A stretch of 5,097 bases of DNA from Deltaproteobacteria bacterium (GCA_031253875.1 JAIRVN010000194.1:1-5097); one strand, 5' to 3'; shown: positions 1-5,097, counted from the first letter of the stretch. Numbers and translations are program-made. Notes: generated from the letters alone by a model not told the origin.

Positions 1-182
1 TTTTGGTCGGCTATGTACATGGCTATGCACAGTTCCGCCAGAACGAGAACATTGACGGTCACAATCCGGATGAGCTGCGGCGGCGAAAAGTCCATGCTCA
101 CCTGCTGGGGGGCGCCCAGAGGGACTTCTATGTGTTCGGGCGGGTGTTCTTCGTCGGAAGAAGGAGGGGGGGCGCCGGACAT
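1..182 (-). CDS. Small membrane protein, N-terminal part (runs off left edge)
   Basis: Reading leftward from the ATG at 180-182, 60 codons stay open to the window edge, so only the N-terminus is present. Residues 1-35 are rich in Pro, Glu and Asp (it starts MSGAPPPSSDEE). Residues 36-58 form one hydrophobic helix (QLIRIVTVNVLVLAEL followed by CIAMYIA), as expected of a membrane anchor with a cytoplasmic N-tail. The start is supported by an AAGGTGA ribosome-binding sequence just upstream and by a sigma70-like promoter at 234-262. Two shorter plus-strand ORFs cover the same bases but have neither codon logic nor an SD. I do not recognise the family. A small hypothetical inner-membrane protein is the most that can be said. 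It lies past a terminator from the neighbouring operon, so it is a separate transcription unit. Confidence 0.7.
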   Translation of the reverse strand, partial: MSGAPPPSSDEEHPPEHIEVPLGAPQQVSMDFSPPQLIRIVTVNVLVLAELCIAMYIADQ

Positions 183-233
183 GCTTTCTCACCTTGCACT
201 ATGTTTTTGGTTTTAGCTTGAACGTGATTTGTA

Positions 234-262
234 ACTATAACTCCTGCAGTTTATTTTTTCAA
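234..262 (-). promoter_or_regulatory. Sigma70-type promoter for the left-edge gene
   Basis: On the minus strand, a -35 box TTGAAA (257-262) is followed after exactly 17 bp by a -10 box TATAGT (234-239). Each matches consensus at 5 of 6 positions. Transcription would start near 226-228, leaving a leader of about 45 nt before the ATG at 182. The promoter lies just beyond the terminator of the upstream operon, which fits independent expression. This is a prediction from sequence only. Confidence 0.65.
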
Positions 263-274
263 TGCTGCCCCCTC

Positions 275-309
275 AAAAAACGCGGAGTGCGGCCCGCAGG
301 CCGCACTCC
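275..309 (-). terminator. Intrinsic terminator of the three-gene operon
   Basis: Positions 284-294 and 299-309 form a perfect 11-bp GC-rich stem (GGAGTGCGGCC with its complement) around a 4-nt loop. On the minus strand the stem is followed by GCG and then six Ts (275-280). It lies 27 bases past the stop codon of the lipoprotein gene. This is a textbook Rho-independent terminator for leftward transcription. The plus side has no T tract, so it should act mainly in one direction. Confidence 0.9.
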
Positions 310-335
310 AAAGAAGCAGAAGGCAATGTTTTGTA

Positions 336-968
336 TCAGCGACGGGTAATGTCGGTCTTGGTGATGTTCATAAAACGCTCGGCTACGCCGGGCTTCTTGT
401 AATAAATGCGCACTTCGTCGCCCGCGCCCCATTCTTGTTTCTGGTATCTGGCGAAGTCGGCGTCCGCCAGCTTGATGGTCGTCAGGCGCGACTGAGTCCC
501 GTCAAGGCGACGGTAAAAGAGCTGGATGGTCTTTTTCGCTTCATCCACAATGGGGAAATCGTTAGCTTTTCTGATGACTTTTACGTTATGCAGCACCTCC
601 TGACGGCGGTTCAGGCGTACTCCCCTGTTGATATCTTCAATAACTTCAATGGGGTAAGTTTCAAACTTCTTTTCTTTCGGGTTGTACATGGTAATGGTTT
701 TTTTCGCGACATCCAGGTTCACGCACAGCCCGACGGCGGGTTCCGCGCCGCGTTCATCCCCCACGGGGGGCAAAACGTAGTCATGCGGCGTACCATCTGT
801 CCAATAGTTTGCCGGTTTTTTGGGGTCCGTGTTGACGTCTATGATGATGGACACCTTGTCTTTGCCGGCGGCCACCACGGTGCCTTGCTCGACTTTGCCG
901 TAGTCTCCGCAGCCCGCGAGCATGAAGCCCGCAAGGACAAGAAGCATGAGCAGTATTTTACGCGACAT
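336..968 (-). CDS. Putative lipoprotein, 210 aa, Desulfovibrio-type (possibly DUF4881)
   Basis: The N-terminus has a lipoprotein signal peptide: Lys/Arg at residues 3-4, a hydrophobic core at 5-16, and lipobox L-A-G-C at 17-20, so Cys20 would be lipidated. Residue +2 is Gly, not Asp. If the E. coli sorting rule holds here, that favours the outer membrane. The mature part is charged and looks beta-rich, with no membrane helix. AKKTI occurs at 88-92 and again at 144-148, each opening a similar strand-turn-strand stretch. An AAGGAG sequence 7 nt before the ATG supports the start. It is the last gene of a leftward operon, 22 nt after the TSUP permease gene, and is followed by a strong terminator. 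From memory, such ~200-aa lipoproteins are known in Desulfovibrio under a DUF number (I believe DUF4881), and D. vulgaris has a similar lipoprotein/permease/small-protein set near DVU0148-DVU0150. I could not check either point. Function is unknown; an envelope partner of the permease is inferred from position only. Confidence 0.85.
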   Translation of the reverse strand: MSRKILLMLLVLAGFMLAGCGDYGKVEQGTVVAAGKDKVSIIIDVNTDPKKPANYWTDGTPHDYVLPPVGDERGAEPAVGLCVNLDVAKKTITMYNPKEKKFETYPIEVIEDINRGVRLNRRQEVLHNVKVIRKANDFPIVDEAKKTIQLFYRRLDGTQSRLTTIKLADADFARYQKQEWGAGDEVRIYYKKPGVAERFMNITKTDITRR

Positions 969-990
969 AAGCTATCTCCTTATATTCCCG

Positions 991-2046
991 CTAAGAGCGG
1001 GCCTTCTTCAAGCGAAGTTCGAGCGCCGCGCCCTGGACCATGCGAATCATGATGTAGACCGCCATAGAGGACACAAAGGCGAGCACGAGAGCCGCAGAAC
1101 CTTTTTCCAGAACGTCTCTCGCCCAAGGCATATAGGGTACCGCGAGCCGCATGGCAATGGATATGAGGCAGCCGACAACGCAGAGGCTGAAAGCGATGCG
1201 GATGCCGTAGCCCTTGATATACTTTGTGGCCACCGCGCCTATCTGCGCGCCGATGGAGGCGCCGACGAGCATGATGACGGCGGCGACTAGTTCGGTGCGG
1301 CCTTTGTAGGTATAGGTGCCGGCCCCGTAGATGCCGGAAATCATGACTTCAAAGAGGTCGGTGCCGACCGCCACGTGGGTGGGACAGCCGACGAAATAGA
1401 TGAGCGAGGGCATGCGGATAAGCCCGCCGCCGATGCCCAGGATGCCCGCGAGCCAGCCGGTCATGAAGCTCACGAACACAGGCAGCCAGAGGGAGCAGTA
1501 AATGCCGGAAGTCTTCAAATCCACCATCGGGGGGATCTTGATGGCGTGCAGCGTTTTTGACCAGGTCACCCCGGTGGACATCCCGTCGAGCTTTCCGCCG
1601 GCGGCGAGAGTGGCCTTGTCCTTCTTGATGCGCTTGGCCAGGTCGTAGTAAACCATCCAGGTGATGAAAGCCAGCAGGGCCACATAGATCCAGCGCACCG
1701 TCTCGGTGACGTTGCCGAGGCGCTCAAGCCACATGACCATCTGCGCGCCGAGCTCAAAGCCCAGGATCGTGCCCACGATCATGATGACGCCGAGTTTGTA
1801 GTCCACGTTGCCGAACTTGCCGTGGCGCAGGGTGGATACAAGGGATTTGCCCGCCATGTGGGCGATGTCGGTTCCGATGGCAAAGGCCATGGGGAAGCCG
1901 AGCAGGTTCAGGCCGGGAGTCACCATCCAGGCGCCGCCCATGCCGAAAAAGGCGCCGAGAACTCCTACGCCGAAGCCGAGAATGATCAGGCCGGGCCAAA
2001 AAATCGTCATGCCTGAGATGGGCATCAAAAGATATAAAGATTCCAT
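991..2046 (-). CDS. TSUP-family (TauE/SafE-type) membrane permease, 351 aa
   Basis: This is an integral inner-membrane protein with the tandem repeat of the TSUP family. The first copy has a Gly-rich GAFFGMGGAW motif at 31-40 followed by AIGTDIAHM at 56-64. The second has GILGIGGGLI at 201-210 followed by AVGTDLFEV at 226-234. About eight hydrophobic segments can be drawn, near 15-35, 40-58, 85-103, 116-134, 185-212, 250-272, 281-300 and 315-336. A polar loop at about 135-180 (Lys-rich at 138-144) separates the halves and should be cytoplasmic. The frame is open for 35 more codons upstream, but that stretch is Arg-rich and overlaps the preceding gene. I chose the ATG at 2044-2046 because AAGGAGG lies 7 nt upstream and the protein then begins directly with a membrane segment. 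Family members export or import sulfite, sulfoacetate, thiosulfate or other organosulfur anions. In a sulfate reducer a sulfur oxyanion is plausible, but the substrate is not shown by the sequence. It is the middle gene of a three-gene operon. Confidence 0.92.
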   Translation of the reverse strand: MESLYLLMPISGMTIFWPGLIILGFGVGVLGAFFGMGGAWMVTPGLNLLGFPMAFAIGTDIAHMAGKSLVSTLRHGKFGNVDYKLGVIMIVGTILGFELGAQMVMWLERLGNVTETVRWIYVALLAFITWMVYYDLAKRIKKDKATLAAGGKLDGMSTGVTWSKTLHAIKIPPMVDLKTSGIYCSLWLPVFVSFMTGWLAGILGIGGGLIRMPSLIYFVGCPTHVAVGTDLFEVMISGIYGAGTYTYKGRTELVAAVIMLVGASIGAQIGAVATKYIKGYGIRIAFSLCVVGCLISIAMRLAVPYMPWARDVLEKGSAALVLAFVSSMAVYIMIRMVQGAALELRLKKARS

Positions 2047-2069
2047 ATGGTTCCCTCCTTTAAGCCTGA

Positions 2070-2366
2070 TTAATGTTCGGCCAGTTCGCGTTTCTTCAGG
2101 TCGAGGCCTATCGCACTCAGAGCGAAGTCGGCGGCAAAGCCGAGCGCGCATCCCACCAGAGGGATCATGACGCAGGTTAGGATGGTGAATTCCATATGGC
2201 TGTCATTATAAATGTTGCCCCACCACAGCATCAGGCCGCTCAGCTTCCGCGTGTCGGAAACCAGCGTGATGGGGGGAGCGCTGCCGCCGGCCGCTGCCGC
2301 CAGACTCGGCAACAGGGTAAGACAGGCGGCAAGAACTGTGAAAAACAGCCCTCTGACCTTTTTCAT
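2070..2366 (-). CDS. Small signal-peptide/one-TM protein, 98 aa, first gene of operon
   Basis: Residues 1-26 look like a Sec signal peptide (MKKVRG, a hydrophobic core at 7-20, then SLAAAA), with cleavage plausible near Ala26. A periplasmic segment with a WWGNIYNDSH stretch (49-57) follows. A second hydrophobic helix spans about 61-87, and a basic tail KKRE (91-94) suggests a cytoplasmic C-terminus. There are two in-frame ATGs, at 2372 and 2366. AGGAGG lies only 1 nt before the first but 7 nt before the second, so I take 2366 as the start. The stop is 23 nt before the TSUP start, so the genes are almost certainly co-transcribed. I believe this matches a Desulfovibrio-specific family next to the same permease in D. 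vulgaris (the DVU0150 region), from memory and unchecked. A small subunit or assembly partner of the permease is an inference; no enzymatic motif is visible. Confidence 0.82.
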   Translation of the reverse strand: MKKVRGLFFTVLAACLTLLPSLAAAAGGSAPPITLVSDTRKLSGLMLWWGNIYNDSHMEFTILTCVMIPLVGCALGFAADFALSAIGLDLKKRELAEH

Positions 2367-2434
2367 ACTCATTCCTCCTAAAGTTATACCCCAACTCGCG
2401 CCCGATTGCGCGAAACATTACCGTGAATGTGCCG

Positions 2435-2461
2435 ATTATACATGGAGGCACAGTATCACAA
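2435..2461 (-). promoter_or_regulatory. Probable promoter of the three-gene operon
   Basis: On the minus strand a perfect -10 box TATAAT lies at 2435-2440. The best -35 candidate is TTGTGA (2456-2461), which matches 4 of 6 and has a short 15-bp spacer. Transcription would start near 2427-2429, about 60 nt before the chosen ATG at 2366. The weak -35 and short spacer suggest help from an activator or only moderate basal strength. A short dyad (2415-2430) overlaps the predicted start. Confidence 0.55.
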
Positions 2462-2488
2462 CGAAAAAATAATGCAAGCGGCAGGGCG

Positions 2489-2500
2489 CGTGTATACACG
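2489..2500. promoter_or_regulatory. 12-bp perfect palindrome, possible operator
   Basis: CGTGTATACACG reads the same on both strands. It sits about 28 bp upstream of the leftward -35 box and about 105 bp upstream of the rightward -35 box, a position that suits a dimeric regulator. I do not recognise the motif as a known Desulfovibrio regulator site. A 12-bp palindrome can occur by chance, so confidence is low. Confidence 0.3.
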
Positions 2501-2563
2501 ACATTTTTCCCCATGGAGCGAAATGTGCGCCTCCCCCCAGGGAAAAACACGATGAGACCCCGG

Positions 2564-2599
2564 AAAAATCACCCCGCGCCAATGGCGCCGGGGCCTTTT
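2564..2599. terminator. Bidirectional-terminator-like hairpin in divergent intergenic DNA
   Basis: CCCCGCGCC (2572-2580) pairs with GGCGCCGGGG (2584-2593), giving nine GC pairs with one bulged C at 2589 and a 3-nt AAT loop. Five As (2564-2568) precede it and four Ts (2596-2599) follow it, so each strand has a short U tract after the stem. That is the layout of a weak bidirectional intrinsic terminator. No annotated gene ends here, since both flanking genes point away from it. It lies upstream of the promoter I assign to the rightward gene. Confidence 0.5.
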
Positions 2600-2604
2600 G
2601 GAAC

Positions 2605-2634
2605 TTTACAAAACGCCGCCTGATACGATTTAAT
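2605..2634 (+). promoter_or_regulatory. Probable promoter of the PEP-utilising enzyme gene
   Basis: TTTACA (2605-2610) and TTTAAT (2629-2634) each match the sigma70 boxes at 5 of 6 positions and are 18 bp apart. Transcription would start near 2641, giving a leader of about 70 nt before the ATG at 2714. This is the best match I found on the plus strand of the intergenic region. Confidence 0.5.
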
Positions 2635-2688
2635 GGCGTAAAGCGGAACAGGGTCGGGAGCCTGTGAAAGTTTGACGGACGGCACGTA

Positions 2689-2710
2689 GCTCTCGTTGCA
2701 GAGCGGAGGA
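2689..2710 (+). promoter_or_regulatory. Leader hairpin abutting the SD of the PEP-utilising gene
   Basis: GCTCT (2689-2693) can pair with AGAGC (2700-2704) around a 6-nt loop. The stem ends exactly where the SD sequence GGAGGA (2705-2710) begins, 3 nt before the ATG at 2714. A second small stem, ACAGG/CCTGT (2648-2652 with 2661-2665), lies earlier in the leader. The SD is real and fixes the start. A regulatory role for the hairpins is a guess, since 5-bp stems are common by chance. Confidence 0.4.
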
Positions 2711-2713
2711 TAT

Positions 2714-5097
2714 ATGACTTGGGAAACATTGCTCAATCTGTTTCGCGGCACGAAAGACGCCGCGCGGCAGGCGCATACCACAACCGCAGTCAAGGCTTTT
2801 CGCAAGCGTTACGCCCGCTTTCGCAAGCTCCTGGACGCCAATGCCGCGCTGGGCGAGCTGATGGCCAATATGGAGCGCAAACTCAGCGGCAAGTCTTTGT
2901 TCGGCAGCGTGTACGTGCGGGGAGCGGTCAAAAGCGCCCTGGATCTCTCCCACCGCATGGTTATCAGTCTGCAAGGGATGCGCGCCGCGCGTTATAACGG
3001 TCTGAGCGACGCCTTCGAACGCATCGCGGCGGAACTTCGCGCCTTTCTCCCCCAGGAACGGGAATATATGGCGGGTGACGAACTGCTTCCCCTGACCCTG
3101 GACATCCGACAAACGCATGCGGGCATGGTCGATATGGTCGGCGGCAAATGCGCCAACCTTGGAGAAATGGCTTCCAGGGCAGGGTTGCCGGTGCCGCGCG
3201 GCTTTGCCGTCACCTTGCACGCGTTTCGCCTCTTTATGGCCCATGACGGTCTGAATACGCGGATAACGCAGTTGGCCGGCAATATGGATGCGGTCCTCGA
3301 AGAACGCGAAGAGCTTGCCCGAATCCTGGAAGAGATCCGCGCGCTGATCGAGGCCGCCCCCCTGCCCCCGACGCTTGCCGGGGCGCTTGAGGAGGCCCTG
3401 GCCCACAGCTTCGGCGCGGAAGATGTCCGGCTTGCCGTGCGCAGCAGCGCGTTGTCGGAAGACGGCGACAAGAGTTTTGCCGGGCAGTTTCTTTCCGAAC
3501 TCGGCGTTGCGCGCGAAGACTTGCGCGAAAGCTACAAACGCGTCGTAGCCAGCCTGTTCACGCCTTCGGCCACCGTGTACCGCCTGCATCAGGGCATTCC
3601 GCTGGAAGACAGCGGCATGGCCGTGGCCTGCATTGAAATGGTGGACGCCGTGGCCAGCGGCGTGAGCTATTCGCACGATCCCGCGAATCTTTTGAATGAA
3701 AGCATGATTATCAGCTCTATCTGGGGGCTCGGGCGCTATCTGGTGGACGACATGGTGCAGCCGGATACCTGGGTTTTCACCCGTGAGCTGCCTCATACCC
3801 TGATCCGCCGCAAGACGGGCAGGAAGAACCGCAAACTCGCGCTCAATGCCGGGGGCTCGCCCGAGGAACAGCGGGTGCCGGAAAACCAGCAGAAAGCTCT
3901 ATGCCTGAGCGAGGCCGAGGCGCTGGAGCATGCGGCCGAGGTCATGCGCCTGGAACGGCACTACGGAGGCTATCAGGATATCGAATGGGCCAAGGACAGG
4001 ACAGGCCGCATTGTATACCTGCAGTCGCGCCCCCTGGGCATTCGCGCCGGAAGCGCCGCGCCCGGGACGCCCCTGATACGCGGCTACCCCCTGCTGCTGG
4101 AAGGCGGCGAAAGCGCCTATGCCGGAATCGGTTGCGGGCCGGTGGTCATGCCCCGCACGGACGAGGAACTGGCGGCCTTTCCCAAGGGCGGCGTGCTGGT
4201 GGTGGCGCATTCCAACGCGGCCTACGCCCAGATTCTGGACAGGGCCGAGGCGGTTGTCACCGAAACAGGCGGCGTTACCGGGCATATGGCCACGGTCTGC
4301 CGCGAATTCAAAGTCCCGACCGTGCTCAATGCGCCCGGCGCCATGCAACGCCTGAAGCCCGGCATGCAGATCACGGTCGACAGCTTTTCCTGCCGGGTCT
4401 ATGAAGGTACGGTGGAAGAACTGCTGCCCATGCGCATGCGGATTGATTCCGTGCTGCTGCAGGATACGCCGGTGCATACGCAGTTGCGCGAAGCCGCGCG
4501 GCATATTCTGCCTCTCAATCTTATAGATCCGCAGGCAGCGGCCTTTGCGCCGGAGGGTTGCCGCACCCTGCACGACATCATGCGGTACGTGCACGAATGT
4601 TCCTATCACGAAATGTTCGCCATCAGCGACAGCGCTTCGGAGGCTGACGGCGGAGCGATCAAGTTCGATGCCCCCCTGCCGATTGATCTGTATATCATTG
4701 ATTTGGACAGGGGCGCGGACCTGCCTCCCGGCGCGCGCAAGGCAACGCCTGAACAGATTCTCTCCGTGCCCTTCCGCGCCCTGCTCAGAGGCATGATGCG
4801 GTCGGACACCATGTTTCGCCAGCCGCGCCCTATCAACATAGGCGGCTTTTTGTCCGTCATGGGGCAGCAGATGGGCAATCCGCAGGGCGGCGACAGCCGC
4901 TTCGGCGACAAAAGCTACGCCATTATCTCCGACCGCTATCTCAACTTCAGCTCCCGCGTGGGCTACCATTACAGCGTACTCGACGCCTATTGCGGCAAAA
5001 CCACGAGCAAAAATTACATTTCCTTCAAATTCCAGGGCGGCGCGGCAGGCGAAACACGGCGCGTACGCCGCTGCAAGTCCATCGCCCTCATTCTGGA
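2714..5097 (+). CDS. PEP-synthase/PPDK-like protein, ATP-grasp + phospho-His domains, novel C-terminus (3' truncated)
   Basis: The frame is open for 794 codons and leaves the right edge without a stop. The ATG at 2714 is the first one after an in-frame TAG (2687-2689) and follows GGAGGA. Residues 1-130 are a charged helical region. Residues 130-440 are a PPDK N-terminal ATP-grasp domain: VGGKCANLGEM with Lys145, AVRSSALSED with Arg243, WGLG at 337-340, PD at 350-351, DIEW with Glu424, and the closing LQSRPL at 436-441. Residues 460-566 are the swivel domain, with TETGGVTGHMATVCRE carrying the phospho-acceptor His524. The half-reaction of ATP with the histidine therefore looks intact. From about 570 on I see none of the PEP/pyruvate TIM-barrel motifs. 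Instead there is CRTLHDI...HE (616-628), INIGGFLSVMG (707-717) and YCGKTTSKNYISFKFQGG (759-776). E. coli PpsA ends at 792 residues, so this protein is longer as well as different. It may make PEP, or it may phosphorylate another acceptor, as rifampin phosphotransferase does. It is transcribed divergently from the permease operon. Confidence 0.9.
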   Translation, partial: MTWETLLNLFRGTKDAARQAHTTTAVKAFRKRYARFRKLLDANAALGELMANMERKLSGKSLFGSVYVRGAVKSALDLSHRMVISLQGMRAARYNGLSDAFERIAAELRAFLPQEREYMAGDELLPLTLDIRQTHAGMVDMVGGKCANLGEMASRAGLPVPRGFAVTLHAFRLFMAHDGLNTRITQLAGNMDAVLEEREELARILEEIRALIEAAPLPPTLAGALEEALAHSFGAEDVRLAVRSSALSEDGDKSFAGQFLSELGVAREDLRESYKRVVASLFTPSATVYRLHQGIPLEDSGMAVACIEMVDAVASGVSYSHDPANLLNESMIISSIWGLGRYLVDDMVQPDTWVFTRELPHTLIRRKTGRKNRKLALNAGGSPEEQRVPENQQKALCLSEAEALEHAAEVMRLERHYGGYQDIEWAKDRTGRIVYLQSRPLGIRAGSAAPGTPLIRGYPLLLEGGESAYAGIGCGPVVMPRTDEELAAFPKGGVLVVAHSNAAYAQILDRAEAVVTETGGVTGHMATVCREFKVPTVLNAPGAMQRLKPGMQITVDSFSCRVYEGTVEELLPMRMRIDSVLLQDTPVHTQLREAARHILPLNLIDPQAAAFAPEGCRTLHDIMRYVHECSYHEMFAISDSASEADGGAIKFDAPLPIDLYIIDLDRGADLPPGARKATPEQILSVPFRALLRGMMRSDTMFRQPRPINIGGFLSVMGQQMGNPQGGDSRFGDKSYAIISDRYLNFSSRVGYHYSVLDAYCGKTTSKNYISFKFQGGAAGETRRVRRCKSIALIL

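Larger units (their letters stand above)
2367..2713. other. Divergent intergenic region with several dyads, no convincing gene
   Basis: About 345 bases separate the leftward operon from the rightward PEP-utilising gene. ORFs crossing it on either strand lack a plausible SD and protein-like composition, so I call no gene. It holds the operon promoter (2435-2461), a 12-bp perfect palindrome (2489-2500), a long imperfect inverted repeat (2504-2547), a bidirectional-terminator-like hairpin (2564-2599), a promoter for the rightward gene (2605-2634) and two small leader hairpins (2648-2665 and 2689-2704). The density of structure leaves room for a small RNA or for operators, but neither is proven. 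Confidence 0.7.

Noticed and set aside
3..221. Two overlapping plus-strand ORFs of 67-72 codons
   Set aside because: No SD, low-complexity Arg/Gly/Ser-rich product, and antisense to the left-edge gene, which has a promoter, an SD and a membrane helix.
435..1052. 205-codon open frame on the plus strand
   Set aside because: It is antisense to the lipoprotein gene, which has a lipobox and SD. This frame also crosses the gene boundary into the permease.
2041..2199. Direct repeat TTCCATATGG at 2041-2050 and 2190-2199
   Set aside because: It is only 10 bp, the second copy lies inside coding sequence and no longer similarity flanks it. Probably chance.
2441..2461. Possible CRP/FNR-family (HcpR- or Rex-like) site beginning TTGTGA
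   Set aside because: Only one half-site is present. The inverted partner (TCACAA at the right spacing) is missing, so it is read as a weak -35 box.
2206..2550. 114-codon minus-strand frame upstream of and overlapping the small TM protein
   Set aside because: It is out of frame with the signal-peptide protein, which has a correctly spaced SD. This product has no coherent domain.
2672..2716. TTGACG at 2672-2677 as a -35 box close to the PEP-utilising gene
   Set aside because: No -10 box at 16-18 bp. TATATG at 2711 is too far away and overlaps the start codon.
2423..2729. Intergenic ORFs of 66-97 codons on both strands
   Set aside because: Compositions are unlike protein, there is no SD, and they overlap promoters and the hairpin.
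2630..3796. 388-codon open frame on the minus strand
   Set aside because: It lies opposite the well-supported PEP-utilising gene, has no SD, and its translation is rich in His, Arg, Gln and Ala, typical of a GC-driven antisense shadow.
3899..4969. 356-codon open frame on the minus strand
   Set aside because: Also antisense to the same gene, over its swivel and C-terminal regions. The plus frame has conserved catalytic motifs there and this one has none.

Overview
The window looks like a chromosomal segment from a sulfate-reducing deltaproteobacterium of the Desulfovibrio group. This rests on three things: roughly 55-60% GC by eye, a small-membrane-protein / TSUP-permease / lipoprotein gene set that I associate with Desulfovibrio, and a PEP-utilising enzyme with a non-standard C-terminus of a kind I associate with deltaproteobacteria. 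There are no insertion sequences, CRISPR arrays, tRNA or rRNA genes.

Layout from left to right. (1) Positions 1-182, minus strand: the first 60 codons of a small, probably membrane-anchored protein that runs off the left edge, with a well-formed sigma70-type promoter at 234-262. (2) Positions 275-309: a strong intrinsic terminator that closes the next operon, back to back with that promoter. (3) Positions 336-2366, minus strand: a tight three-gene operon with gaps of about 22-23 nt and a good Shine-Dalgarno (SD) for each gene. Its order is a 98-aa signal-peptide/one-TM protein, a 351-aa TSUP (TauE/SafE-type) permease, and a 210-aa lipoprotein. A TATAAT promoter lies at 2435-2461. (4) Positions 2367-2713: a divergent intergenic region rich in dyads, including a bidirectional-terminator-like hairpin, a 12-bp perfect palindrome and a promoter for the rightward gene. 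(5) Positions 2714-5097, plus strand: a large PEP-synthase/PPDK-like protein, still open after 794 codons at the right edge.

The three leftward genes probably form one envelope unit: an anion (sulfite, sulfonate or thiosulfate-like) permease with a small membrane partner and a periplasm- or outer-membrane-facing lipoprotein. The substrate cannot be read from the sequence. The rightward enzyme has an intact ATP-grasp and phosphohistidine swivel domain. It lacks a recognisable PEP/pyruvate TIM barrel where one should begin and carries a different C-terminal region instead. That makes it a candidate dikinase or phosphotransferase with an unknown acceptor, and it is the most interesting item here.
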